The translations under genes were made by a program, and so were the position numbers. Under the pieces are notes generated by a model. The model saw only the letters and a program-made list of their open reading frames with translations, ran no database searches and was not told the DNA's origin. This document shows, in pieces, positions 1 through 6,566 of a DNA stretch of 12,643 nucleotides (positions are counted from its first letter, which is position 1; each line of letters starts with the position of its first letter). Origin of the DNA: DASQFY01 sp036397815 (GTDB lineage: Bacteria > Chloroflexota > Limnocylindria > QHBO01); contig DASWIE010000123.1 of the NCBI GenBank assembly GCA_036397815.1, forward strand, positions 1 to 12,643, given 5' to 3'.

Positions 1-245
1 TTGTTGCTGGCGTAGATGGCCGACTCGGCAAGCGTCACGCCCAGCGCGACCGCGGCCCGCCGCCCCGGCCGCTGGCGCAGGCCCTCCAAGATCAAGAGCA
101 GAATTGCCGCGCCGACTGAGGCGAAGATCACCGTGTGCAGCCCCTTGATGGCGGTCAGCACCGCCGGTCGCCAGCCGATGGGCACCCGTCGCGCCACCGG
201 GACGGTCAGCAGCTGGCTCCAGATGGGATTGCGAGCGTCGCGCAT
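1..245 (-). CDS. Small membrane protein, C-terminus cut by window edge
   Basis: Reading leftward from an ATG at 243-245, at least 81 codons are open to the window edge, beginning MRDARNPIWSQLLTV. Around residues 34-55 is a hydrophobic stretch (LHTVIFASVGAAILLLIL), followed by a basic turn (RQRPGRR) and the start of a second hydrophobic segment ending ESAIYASN, so this is probably a multi-helix inner-membrane protein. The ATG overlaps the TGA stop of the upstream flavodoxin gene (TGATG), a classic sign of translational coupling, so the two proteins are probably made together. I do not recognise a named family. Coding is supported by the overlap and by smooth, GC-rich codon use. Its function is unknown; a role linked to the flavodoxin is only an inference from the coupling. 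Confidence 0.7.
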   Translation of the reverse strand, partial: MRDARNPIWSQLLTVPVARRVPIGWRPAVLTAIKGLHTVIFASVGAAILLLILEGLRQRPGRRAAVALGVTLAESAIYASN

Positions 246-772
246 CAACCGGCGGGACCCGGCGCGGTGTCTGTGCCCGCGATGGCCTGTGCCAACTCCT
301 CGCCCCAGCGCCGAGCGCGGTCGAGCTCCCCCTCGCGCAGAGGCCCGTACTTGTCCTTCACGACGAACTTCTGGGGCCTGGCGATGGTCCGGTAGCCCGC
401 CCGCGTCAGGCGGCCCTCGATATCGCCCGTCGCGCCGCGGGGCGACCACCAGATCCTGGTCTCGAAGGCCGCCGCGTGGCCGCGACCGCGCGGCAGCGAG
501 TCGAGCCACGAGCGCATTGACGGATGCGCGAGATCGGGCGGCGTGGGAGCATCATCTTCGCCTCGCGCCACGCTGTTGCGCATCTGATCGGTGGCCAGGC
601 TGAAGCCCAGCACCGGCGCTCCTGCGACGATGAGGTCGGCGTGCGCGATCGCCTCCGCAGAGGCCGCATCGGTCGTCAGGGCCTGCGCCTCCTGCCCGAT
701 GCCCTCGGCGATGGCCCGGGCGATCGCCGCCGTATTGCCCCATAGGGATTCGTAGACCACGATTGCCCTCAT
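245..772 (-). CDS. Flavodoxin-like FMN-binding protein
   Basis: This 175-residue protein opens with a flavodoxin fold signature: beta strand MRAIVVYES then the phosphate-binding loop SLWGNTAAIARAIA (residues 9-22), matching the T/S-x-T/x-G-N-T pattern that holds FMN phosphate. A second strand ends in DLIVAGAPVLGF (46-57), where flavodoxins have the first flavin-contacting loop. Later landmarks are AAFETR (101-106), a Gly-rich segment and the closing KFVVKDKYGPLREGEL (135-150). Length fits single-domain soluble flavodoxins, which shuttle electrons or serve redox enzymes. The start has a purine-rich Shine-Dalgarno (GGAAGGGA) about 6 bases upstream. It heads a two-gene unit with the overlapping membrane protein and is divergent from the CoA-transferase gene. 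The partner reductase is not visible here. Confidence 0.85.
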   Translation of the reverse strand: MRAIVVYESLWGNTAAIARAIAEGIGQEAQALTTDAASAEAIAHADLIVAGAPVLGFSLATDQMRNSVARGEDDAPTPPDLAHPSMRSWLDSLPRGRGHAAAFETRIWWSPRGATGDIEGRLTRAGYRTIARPQKFVVKDKYGPLREGELDRARRWGEELAQAIAGTDTAPGPAG

Positions 773-953
773 CGGATTCCCTTCCGTCCACTGGTGCCTG
801 CTTGCGCGGCGTCACCGCCAATCCGGGGCGAATACCCCCGCTCTCAGGGTCAACGTATGGTCCGGGGTGTGGCCCCGGCGAGTGCCATTCCGCCCGGTGT
901 TCACGGGCCAAGCGACCCGTCACATGCGCACCCCAACCGGGTAGGGTGCATCC
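773..953. promoter_or_regulatory. Divergent intergenic region with hairpin-forming repeats
   Basis: This 181-bp gap separates the flavodoxin gene (leftward) from the CoA-transferase gene (rightward), so it should hold both promoters, although I cannot pick convincing -35/-10 boxes. It contains a GC inverted repeat (ccgggg 862-867, ccccgg 873-878, 5-nt loop), a site CCGGTGTTCACG at 894-905 that matches 10 of 12 bases of a repeat found upstream of the USP gene (6406-6417), and an inverted repeat just before the start codon (gcaccc 928-933, gggtgc 944-949). Confidence 0.45.
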
Positions 954-2228
954 ATGCGGCCCGTGACGTCAGAGCAGGCAGTCGCGGGGATCGGTGACGG
1001 GCACACCGTCTTCGTCCACGGCGGGGCGGCAACGCCGACGGCGCTGCTGGCGGCGCTCGCCGACCGCGGGCCCGGGCTCGCCGGCGTCACGACGGTCGGC
1101 CTGCACCTAGAGGGACCCTGTCCTCACCTGGAGCCGGCGATGGCCGGGCACATCCGGCATCGGGCTCTGTTCATCGGTCCGAATGCTCGGGACGCGGTGA
1201 ATGAGGGACGAGCTGACTACGTCCCGATCTTCCTGTCCGATATCCCGCACCTCTTCAGCCGCGGGATCCTGCCGCTCGACGCGGCGTTCATCAACGTCAG
1301 CCCACCCGATGCCCACGGCTTCTGCTCGCTCGGCACCAGCGTCGATGCGGCGCTGGCGGCGGTGCAGAATGCCCGGACCGTCATCGCCCAGCTCAACCGG
1401 GCGATGCCGCGCACCCTTGGCGACAGCTTCGTCCACGTCGACGACATCGATCTGGCCGTCGAGGTGGATCAACCGCCGCACGAGCTCCCGGTCGCGCCCA
1501 TCGGCACGGTGGAGCGCCAGATCGGCGCCCACGTCGCGGAGCTGGTGCCCGATCGGGCGACACTCCAGCTTGGCATCGGCGGCATCCCGGCGGCGATCGG
1601 GGAAGCGCTGCGCGACAAGCGCGACCTCGGCATCCACACCGAGCTGTTCACCGATACCGTCCTCGACCTCGTCGAGGCCGGAGCCCTGACCGGGGCAGCG
1701 AAGGAGATCAACCGCGGGAAGATCGTGTCCGCCTTCGTCCTGGGCACTCAGCGCCTGTATCGGTTCATCGACGACAACCCGATGGTCGAGATGCGCCCGG
1801 TCGACTACACGAACGATACGACGGTGATCCGGCGTTTCCGTCGCATGGTCGCCATCAACTCGGCGATCGAGGTGGATCTCTCGGGCCAGGTGGTGGCCGA
1901 CTCCATCGGTCGCCGCCTCTATTCCGGTGTGGGCGGCCAGATGGACTTCATTCGCGGCGCGGCGCTGGCTGAGGAGGGGAGGGCGATCATCGCGCTGCCG
2001 TCAACCGCCGCGGGTGGCTCGGCGTCTCGCATCGTGTCCAGCCTGCGCGAGGGGGGCGGGGTGGTGACGACGCGCGCCCACGTGCGCACCGTGGTGACCG
2101 AATGGGGCGTGGCTGAGCTGTTCGGCCGCTCGCTCGCCGAGCGCGCCCACGCGCTGATCGCCATCGCCCACCCGGACTTTCGCGAGGAGTTGACACAGGC
2201 CGCCGGGCGCCTGCACCTGAACCGGTAG
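954..2228 (+). CDS. Acetyl-CoA hydrolase/transferase family protein (4-hydroxybutyrate CoA-transferase-like)
   Basis: The 424-residue protein has the two-lobed architecture of the acetyl-CoA hydrolase/transferase family. The N-terminal half includes INVSPPDAHGFCSLGTSVD (113-131). The C-terminal half includes LQLGIGGIPAAIGEAL (204-219), GIHTELFTD (226-234), where E230 is at the position of the catalytic glutamate that forms the glutamyl-CoA thioester, GVGGQMDFIRGA (325-336) and a late VVTEWGVAEL (380-389). Family members move CoA between acetate and other acyl groups (4-hydroxybutyrate, butyrate, propionate, succinate) or hydrolyse acetyl-CoA in the cytoplasm. The substrate cannot be read from sequence. 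The start is ATG 954; the only Shine-Dalgarno-like bases (AGGGTG at 943-948) lie inside a possible hairpin. With acetate kinase and phosphoketolase at the other end of the window, an acetate/acyl-CoA role is plausible. Confidence 0.88.
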   Translation: MRPVTSEQAVAGIGDGHTVFVHGGAATPTALLAALADRGPGLAGVTTVGLHLEGPCPHLEPAMAGHIRHRALFIGPNARDAVNEGRADYVPIFLSDIPHLFSRGILPLDAAFINVSPPDAHGFCSLGTSVDAALAAVQNARTVIAQLNRAMPRTLGDSFVHVDDIDLAVEVDQPPHELPVAPIGTVERQIGAHVAELVPDRATLQLGIGGIPAAIGEALRDKRDLGIHTELFTDTVLDLVEAGALTGAAKEINRGKIVSAFVLGTQRLYRFIDDNPMVEMRPVDYTNDTTVIRRFRRMVAINSAIEVDLSGQVVADSIGRRLYSGVGGQMDFIRGAALAEEGRAIIALPSTAAGGSASRIVSSLREGGGVVTTRAHVRTVVTEWGVAELFGRSLAERAHALIAIAHPDFREELTQAAGRLHLNR

Positions 2229-2245
2229 CGGCCAGCCGGTCGCGA

Positions 2246-2270
2246 GCGCATGCCCCGGCGGGGCAATCGC
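2246..2270 (+). terminator. Candidate hairpin terminator after CoA-transferase gene
   Basis: Eighteen bases after the stop, tgcccc (2251-2256) and ggggca (2260-2265) pair around a 3-nt loop. Three further outer pairs (gcg 2246-2248 with cgc 2268-2270) form across a two-base mismatch. There is no T-tract, so intrinsic termination is uncertain; it may instead only stabilise the 3' end. Confidence 0.35.
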
Positions 2271-2347
2271 AGCAGATGCCAGATGGCCCATCCGAGAAGG
2301 GACCCACGGCACTCGGATCCCCAAGCGTCGGACCGCACCCTCAATGC

Positions 2348-2845
2348 ATGGTCGACGACGACATCCGTGTACGCCGGGTCGCCCCAGGCGACGCGCCCGA
2401 GCTGGAGCGCTTCTACGCCGAGCTCTCGGCGGAGAGCCGCGCCCTGCGTTTCCACGGCGCGTCGCGTGGGATCGGTCATGAGCAGGCCGACAGGTTCGCG
2501 GCGGCTGATCACCGCCTGCGCGACGGCCTTGTGGCCGTGGCGGATGGTCGCATTGCCGGTCACCTTGTGCTCGAGCGCGTCGGCGATGGAGTCGAGGAGC
2601 TGGCGGTGGCCGTTGACGACCGCGTCCAGCACCACGGTGTCGGCACGCTGCTGCTCGCGGCAGCCGTGGCGTCGGCGCGCCTCCGTCATGTTCGGCGCCT
2701 TGTGGCGTGGGTGAAGGCGGAGAACGTCGCCATGCGGCATCTCCTCAACGCAAGCCACCACCCGCTTCGCCTCAGCTGGGAGGGATCCGTGGCGCGCTAT
2801 GAGCTCGAGGTGCCAGTGAATCTGCCGGGCAGCGCCGCCGCCTGA
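2348..2845 (+). CDS. GNAT-family N-acetyltransferase, Pat-like domain
   Basis: From ATG 2348 the protein is 165 residues. It begins IRVRRVAPGDAPELERFYAELSAESRALRFHGA (6-38), a beta1-alpha1-alpha2 opening shared with the GNAT domains of protein-lysine acetyltransferases (Pat, or the GNAT domain fused to ADP-forming acetyl-CoA synthetases). The acetyl-CoA pyrophosphate loop is Q94-HHGVGTLL (Q/R-x-x-G-x-G/A), and ENVAMRHLL (125-133) is the usual GNAT alpha4 segment. It transfers acetyl from acetyl-CoA to an amine; protein lysine is a guess from the resemblance. The frame is open further upstream to an ATG at 2276, but those extra 24 residues are low-complexity and not GNAT-like. Neither start has a clear ribosome site. 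Lying 119 bases behind the CoA-transferase gene on the same strand, it could be co-transcribed. Confidence 0.82.
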   Translation: MVDDDIRVRRVAPGDAPELERFYAELSAESRALRFHGASRGIGHEQADRFAAADHRLRDGLVAVADGRIAGHLVLERVGDGVEELAVAVDDRVQHHGVGTLLLAAAVASARLRHVRRLVAWVKAENVAMRHLLNASHHPLRLSWEGSVARYELEVPVNLPGSAAA

Positions 2846-2846
2846 C

Positions 2847-2861
2847 CGGTCCTCTCGACCG
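2847..2861 (+). terminator. Weak hairpin just after the acetyltransferase stop
   Basis: cggtc (2847-2851) and gaccg (2857-2861) pair around a 5-nt loop, starting 2 bases after the stop codon and between genes that converge. It is short and lacks a T-tract, so it is only a candidate. Confidence 0.25.
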
Positions 2862-2879
2862 ATGAAGCCGGGCCGGCGC

Positions 2880-3071
2880 CTAGGTGCGCTCGAGGTGGTG
2901 GGAGAGGGCGATACGCACGTCGTGGCGCCGCCGGCTGCGTCGCGCAAAGGCGTCGGCATCCAGGAAGGGATACGAGCAGATCACCGTCGAGGTGGCCACG
3001 CCTCGCCGGCAGAAGTAAGCGCAGCCGTCACACTTCACCGCCGCGACGCGACCCATCCTGGGGCAGCGCAC
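2880..3071 (-). CDS. Possible small Cys-rich protein downstream of SDR
   Basis: A 63-codon frame starts with GTG at 3071, 9 bases after the SDR stop; an internal ATG (residue 6) is an alternative start. The protein has C14-x2-C17-x3-C21 and a further C32, in the context VKCDGCAYFCRRG, which could hold zinc or an iron-sulfur cluster, followed by a basic tail (FARRSRRRHDVRIALSHHLERT). Third positions are overwhelmingly G or C, as in the neighbouring real genes, which supports coding. No Shine-Dalgarno is visible, so translation would depend on coupling to the SDR gene. I do not recognise a family, and it could be a chance frame. Confidence 0.42.
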   Translation of the reverse strand: MRCPRMGRVAAVKCDGCAYFCRRGVATSTVICSYPFLDADAFARRSRRRHDVRIALSHHLERT

Positions 3072-3080
3072 GAAAATGGC

Positions 3081-3836
3081 CTAGCGGGCGGTCCACCCAC
3101 CGTCGACGTATACCTCGGAACCGGTCATGTAGGCTGCACCATCACCGGCCAGGAAGGCGATCACGCTGGCGATCTCTTCGGGCCGGCCGAGCCGGCCCAT
3201 GGGCGTGCCTTCGACCATCGTCTGCTCGAACGGCGTGCCCTTGACCGCCTCCAGCATCGGCGTGTCGATGAAGCCAGGGTGGACGGAGTTGACGCGGATG
3301 CCCTCTTTGGCGTAGCGGATCGCCGCGTTCTTGGTCATCAGCCTCACGGCGCCCTTCGTGGCGTGGTAGGCGATCGAGCTGCCGAAGCCGCCGACGGCGC
3401 CGAAGATCGAGCTGATGTTGACGATTGAGCCGCCGCCATTGCTCTTCATGCCCGGCACGACGGCCTTCATCCCCAGCCAGACGCCTCGTTGGTTGATCGA
3501 GATGACCCGATCCCAACCCTCGACGGTCTCCTGCTCGACGTCCTCCATGGTGCCGATGCCCGCGTTGTTGACGAGGACGTCCACGTGACCTATGTCTCGC
3601 TGCGCACGGTCCACCACCGCCTGCCACTGCTCCTCGCTCGACACGTCGAGGTGGGCGTAGCGGGCGTCCGCGCCTGCGGCGCAGAGCTCGCGGGCGAGCG
3701 CGTCTCCCTCGTCGTCGAGCACGTCTGTGATCACGACGGAGGCACCGGCGTTCGCCAGCGCTCGACTGGTGGCGGCTCCAATACCGCGAGCAGCACCGGT
3801 GACGATCGCCACCTTGCCGTGCAATGCCTTGGACAT
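3081..3836 (-). CDS. SDR-family NAD(P)-dependent oxidoreductase
   Basis: A complete 251-residue classical short-chain dehydrogenase/reductase. The Rossmann motif TGAARGIG is at 13-20, D38 lies at the end of beta2 (VVITD), which favours NAD(H) over NADP(H), D64 is in HLDV, NNAG is at 90-93, the catalytic Ser is in VNISS (S143) and the YxxxK pair is Y157/K161. The substrate loop HPGFIDTPM (186-194) and the C-terminal GSEVYVDGGW (239-248) are also typical. Such enzymes reduce ketones or oxidise secondary alcohols in the cytoplasm; many annotated relatives are glucose 1-dehydrogenase, 3-oxoacyl-ACP reductase or 3-beta-hydroxysteroid dehydrogenase-like, and the substrate is not deducible. The ATG has an AGAGG site about 10 bases upstream. 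The gene is divergent from the GlsB-like gene. Confidence 0.92.
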   Translation of the reverse strand: MSKALHGKVAIVTGAARGIGAATSRALANAGASVVITDVLDDEGDALARELCAAGADARYAHLDVSSEEQWQAVVDRAQRDIGHVDVLVNNAGIGTMEDVEQETVEGWDRVISINQRGVWLGMKAVVPGMKSNGGGSIVNISSIFGAVGGFGSSIAYHATKGAVRLMTKNAAIRYAKEGIRVNSVHPGFIDTPMLEAVKGTPFEQTMVEGTPMGRLGRPEEIASVIAFLAGDGAAYMTGSEVYVDGGWTAR

Positions 3837-4060
3837 GGCTCGGGACCTCTGGTGTTCATGCGTGGTTTGCGGCCATGGTCATCGGCCGGACTGCGCCACT
3901 GCCAGTGCCAGAGGGCCCATGGCGAGGTGCCTTTCGTCCCTCGGGTCACGGAGGGGCCAAGTGTCAGGGCTCCGCACGACCGATGGCACTTGAGCGCTCT
4001 GGCGGTCGGCGCGAACGTGAGGGCGTTGAACGATTTGCATCGTAGGAGGAGGCACAGCGA
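3837..4060. promoter_or_regulatory. Divergent intergenic region with two dyads
   Basis: A 224-bp gap between the leftward SDR gene and the rightward membrane-protein gene, with no supported coding. It contains a perfect palindrome CACTG-c-CAGTG at 3897-3907 and a wider dyad, caagtgtca (3958-3966) with tggcacttg (3984-3992), matching at 8 of 9 positions across a 17-nt spacer. These are candidate operator sites for either promoter. Clear -35/-10 boxes were not found. Confidence 0.4.
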
Positions 4061-4384
4061 ATGCTCGAGCTATTCGGCTGGAATGTTGGGATGACGCTTG
4101 CTGCGGCAAGCCTCGTCGTCCTCGGCGCCCTGGTCATCGGCGCGATCGCGCAGTACATCGGCCGGACCACCGTCGGCTATGAATGGGTCATCACCGCGTT
4201 GGGCGCCGTCGTGGGCGGCTGGCTCGGCAGCGAGGCATTCGGCACCCTGAGCACCTGGGGACCGGTCTTCGACGGGCTGTACATCCTGCCCGCGCTGATC
4301 GGCGGCCTGGTCGTGGGCGGCGTGGTGGACGGACTGGTCCGTCTCTCCACCGGCGGCACCTTCCTGGAGCCGCGACCGATCTAG
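4061..4384 (+). CDS. Small three-helix membrane protein, GlsB/YeaQ/YmgE-like
   Basis: A 107-residue, very hydrophobic protein. Three membrane segments are visible at about 10-31 (GMTLAAASLVVLGALVIGAI), 42-60 (WVITALGAVVGGWLGSEAF) and 73-95 (LYILPALIGGLVVGGVVDGLV), with repeated small-residue patterns (GAVVGGWLG, GGLVVGG) typical of tightly packed transglycosylase-associated/GlsB stress membrane proteins. The length (about 80-110) fits that family, but the match is by style rather than by a unique motif. An excellent ribosome site (AGGAGGAGG, ending about 7 bases before ATG) suggests strong translation. The gene stands alone, divergent from the SDR gene and ending before a strong hairpin. An envelope-stress role is inferred from the family only. 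Confidence 0.7.
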   Translation: MLELFGWNVGMTLAAASLVVLGALVIGAIAQYIGRTTVGYEWVITALGAVVGGWLGSEAFGTLSTWGPVFDGLYILPALIGGLVVGGVVDGLVRLSTGGTFLEPRPI

Positions 4385-4404
4385 GCATCGCCTGACCACT
4401 GTTC

Positions 4405-4430
4405 GCGGCGGCCGCTAAGGCGGCCGTCGC
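4405..4430. terminator. Strong hairpin between convergent genes
   Basis: cggccgc (4409-4415) pairs with gcggccg (4420-4426) around the 4-nt loop taag. The stem extends by four more pairs (gcgg 4405-4408 with tcgc 4427-4430, one G-T), giving an 11-bp stem. It sits between the 3' ends of the GlsB-like gene (plus) and the MgtE-like gene (minus), the expected place for a shared bidirectional terminator. No T-tract follows on either strand. Confidence 0.55.
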
Positions 4431-4499
4431 GCTCATATTCCGGCCGGTGACCCTCGGCGAGGTCTTCGCGCGTGTGCCCGGGCGCGGTCGTGGCGCTGG

Positions 4500-5570
4500 C
4501 TAGCGCAGCACGAGCGAGACGATCGTCAGGTAGATGAGGATGCTGAGGAGGTCCTGGACGACGGTGGCAAGCGGCCCACTCCCATACGCCGGATCGCGAC
4601 CGACTCTCGATAGGAGCCATGGCAACAGCAGTCCGATGGTGGTCGCCACGGCTCCTGCCCCCACGAGTGCGCCGGCGACGGCGACCGCAAGCGGGAGCTC
4701 GCCGAATACCAGCCATACGCCGGGCAGGGCGATGGCGGCCAGGGTCACACCCATCAGCACACCCGTTCGGAGCTCGCCCCAGACGAGCTGGCGGAGCGGC
4801 TCGTGCACCAATGAGAGGCCGCGCACCGCCGCCGCTTCGGTCTGCGTTCCGATCGCGTCGGCCAGGTAGACGATGCCGGGGACGAAGAACGCCACGGCGA
4901 CCATGGACTGCAGGGTGGACTCGAAGAGGGCCATGACGACCGTCACCAGCGCGCTGCCCGCCAGCCCGATGAGCAGCCACGGAAGCCGGTCGCGCGCGCG
5001 GCGCAGGGCCGGTCCCTCGATCGCCTGGCGAGCCATGACCTCGTCGCGACGTACACCCGACAGGCGATGGAGATCCTCGAGGTGCTCGGCGCGCAGGACC
5101 TCCATCAGGGCTTCGGGCGGCAGGACGCCGAGCAGCCGTCCGTCGGCATCGACCACGGGGACCGCCGGGACGCGGTGTCGGATGGCGATAGTGGCCGCCC
5201 GCTCCTGGTCCATCTCCGGTGTTACCACCGCGCGGACCTCGGCCATGAGCTCGCGCACCGGGCGGCCAGGGGCGGAGGCGAGCAGCGTAGTCAGCGCGCT
5301 GTGGCCTACCAGCCGACCCTGGGGATCGATGACGTAGATCGTTCCGGCGTAGTCGAACCGCGCACCACGCATGCGATCGAGGACGTCACCAACGCGCTCG
5401 TCGGCACGTGCCACTGCCAGATGTGGAACGAGGTGACGGCCGCTCGCACTTTCCCGAAGGCCCGCGTCAACGGCCCGTGGCGGGAGGGCAGGTCGGTGCT
5501 CGTGCGCTCGGGTCGCGGTCTTCAGGGTGGAGATCCTCGGTTTGCGCGATGTGCGCGCAGCGATGCGCAT
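4500..5570 (-). CDS. MgtE-like magnesium transporter lacking the N domain
   Basis: The 356-residue frame holds two CBS domains (about 59-106 and 109-162) followed by an MgtE membrane domain. The latter begins LPWLLIGLAGSALVTVVMALFE (196-217) and has about five hydrophobic segments to residue 355. The family's pore-region motif appears as DAIGTQTEAAAVRGLS (238-253), and the last helix has DPAYGSGPLATVVQDLLS (326-343), where D340 sits in place of the conserved Mg2+-binding aspartate. MgtE is a Mg2+-gated Mg2+ channel/transporter of the inner membrane. The usual N-terminal superhelical MgtE_N domain is absent. Instead residues 1-50 are Arg-rich and featureless, and there is no clear ribosome site at ATG 5570. 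A GTG at 5412-5414 (304 residues) is a possible true start. The gene lies 41 bases behind the CBS-BON gene, so is probably co-transcribed with it. Confidence 0.85.
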   Translation of the reverse strand: MRIAARTSRKPRISTLKTATRAHEHRPALPPRAVDAGLRESASGRHLVPHLAVARADERVGDVLDRMRGARFDYAGTIYVIDPQGRLVGHSALTTLLASAPGRPVRELMAEVRAVVTPEMDQERAATIAIRHRVPAVPVVDADGRLLGVLPPEALMEVLRAEHLEDLHRLSGVRRDEVMARQAIEGPALRRARDRLPWLLIGLAGSALVTVVMALFESTLQSMVAVAFFVPGIVYLADAIGTQTEAAAVRGLSLVHEPLRQLVWGELRTGVLMGVTLAAIALPGVWLVFGELPLAVAVAGALVGAGAVATTIGLLLPWLLSRVGRDPAYGSGPLATVVQDLLSILIYLTIVSLVLR

Positions 5571-5611
5571 TGGTTCGATTCGAGAGGGCCGACCAGACCG
5601 GCGGCCATTCG

Positions 5612-6346
5612 TCAGCCGTGCAATGCCCGTGGTCGCTCGCGCGCCGTCAACGACGCGGCGCCTGGTTCGGGCTCGTCCCGCCCGGCCGGCTCGAGTGCGC
5701 TGTCATCGAACTCCCAGGTCAGATAGTTCGCGACGCCGTCCACGCCCTCGACGAGGCCGATGAGCTTCTCGAGGATCGTGGCCGTCGAGCGACGGTCGAC
5801 GGTCCCAGCAATCCGCACCATCCCCTCGCGAACCTCGACCCGCAGCTCGTCCGGATCCAGCCACATCGTATGCCGGATCACGTCGTCGCGGACGGTTCGG
5901 AGGATATCCTCGTCCCGCCTCAGGTAGGCACGCACGAGGTCCGCTCTGGAAACGATCCCGACCAGGCGCCCCGACTCGAGCACCGGCAGCCGATTGACGC
6001 TGCGGTCCACCATGAGCGCCGCGGCCTCGCGGAGTGGACGATCGGCGTCCACGGTGATCGCCGGAGCGGTCATCGCCTGTGCCACCGTGGTCGCGTCGCG
6101 CGTGCGCCGTTCCCAGGGGCTGGGCCGTTCGCCGAAGATCCAGTCCAGTGGCGTGCGCTGACTCAATGGTCTGCCGACCTGCTTCGCGACGAGGTCGGCT
6201 TCGGAGACGACGCCTATAACCGTTCCGTGGTCCACCACCGGGACACCGCTGATACGGTGCTCGACGAGGAGCCGGGCGAGGTCCTTCAGGCGCATGTGCG
6301 GCGGCGCGCTCACGACTTCGCTGATCATCACGTCACGGACCTTCAT
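5612..6346 (-). CDS. CBS-CBS-BON domain protein
   Basis: From ATG 6344-6346, which has an ideal AGGAGG ribosome site 8 bases upstream, the protein is 244 residues; an upstream in-frame ATG at 6373 lacks such a site. CBS domain 1 spans about 2-56 (MKVRDVMISEVVSAPP to GVVSEADLVAK), CBS domain 2 about 88-142 (VAQAMTAPAITVDAD to GIVSRADLVRA) and a BON domain about 148-212 (ILRTVRDDVIRHTMWLDPDELRVEVREG). An acidic, disordered-looking tail follows. Paired CBS domains bind adenosyl ligands (AMP, ATP, SAM) as energy sensors; BON domains are linked to lipid or ligand binding. The gene is soluble, precedes the MgtE gene in the same direction and is divergent from the USP gene, a frequent pairing in stress loci. 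Its binding partner is unknown. Confidence 0.9.
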   Translation of the reverse strand: MKVRDVMISEVVSAPPHMRLKDLARLLVEHRISGVPVVDHGTVIGVVSEADLVAKQVGRPLSQRTPLDWIFGERPSPWERRTRDATTVAQAMTAPAITVDADRPLREAAALMVDRSVNRLPVLESGRLVGIVSRADLVRAYLRRDEDILRTVRDDVIRHTMWLDPDELRVEVREGMVRIAGTVDRRSTATILEKLIGLVEGVDGVANYLTWEFDDSALEPAGRDEPEPGAASLTARERPRALHG

Positions 6347-6566
6347 CGGCGTCGCCTCCTCGGTTCTGCTCAACCGTTGCTCACGAGCCGCGACCAGGCC
6401 TATGGCCGTTGGTCACGTCTTGACCTGCCGGTTGTCACCGGTGGTGAATCACCGGTTCCGCTCGGGAGGTTCGGCACCTGATCTGCGGGCCGGACGGCCA
6501 TTGCGCGGCGGACGGCCGCCGGACATCCTCTACGCCGAGAACGTCCGATACAGGCGAGGTGCTGCG
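6347..6566. promoter_or_regulatory. Divergent CBS-BON / USP regulatory region with repeats
   Basis: A 220-bp non-coding gap expected to carry both divergent promoters. It contains near-identical direct repeats CCGTTGCTCACG (6374-6385) and CCGTTGGTCACG (6406-6417), 32 bp apart, or about three helical turns. A looser third copy is at 6428-6440. A 20-bp dyad follows, with arms ACCGGTG (6437-6443) and CACCGGT (6450-6456). Nearer the USP gene is a 9-bp direct repeat CGGACGGCC (6491-6499 and 6509-6517). The arrangement looks like operator or activator sites; the regulator is unknown. Confidence 0.5.

Noticed and set aside
1919..2959. A 346-codon open frame on the minus strand
   Set aside because: Antisense to the CoA-transferase C-terminus and the GNAT gene, both of which carry family motifs in frame.
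2862..3428. A 188-codon plus-strand frame starting just after the GNAT gene
   Set aside because: Most of it is antisense to the SDR active-site region; no domain or ribosome site.
5572..5581. GGTTCGATTC, resembling a tRNA T-loop
   Set aside because: The flanking bases do not form the 5-bp T stem or an acceptor stem, and no anticodon arm is upstream.
5408..6481. A 357-codon open frame on the plus strand
   Set aside because: Antisense to the CBS-BON gene and the start of the MgtE gene; composition is random-looking and no motif is visible.
6294..6566. N-terminal extension of the tandem USP from an upstream ATG
   Set aside because: The extension overlaps the divergent CBS-BON start and its perfect ribosome site, and has no domain content; the UspA fold begins exactly at ATG 6567.
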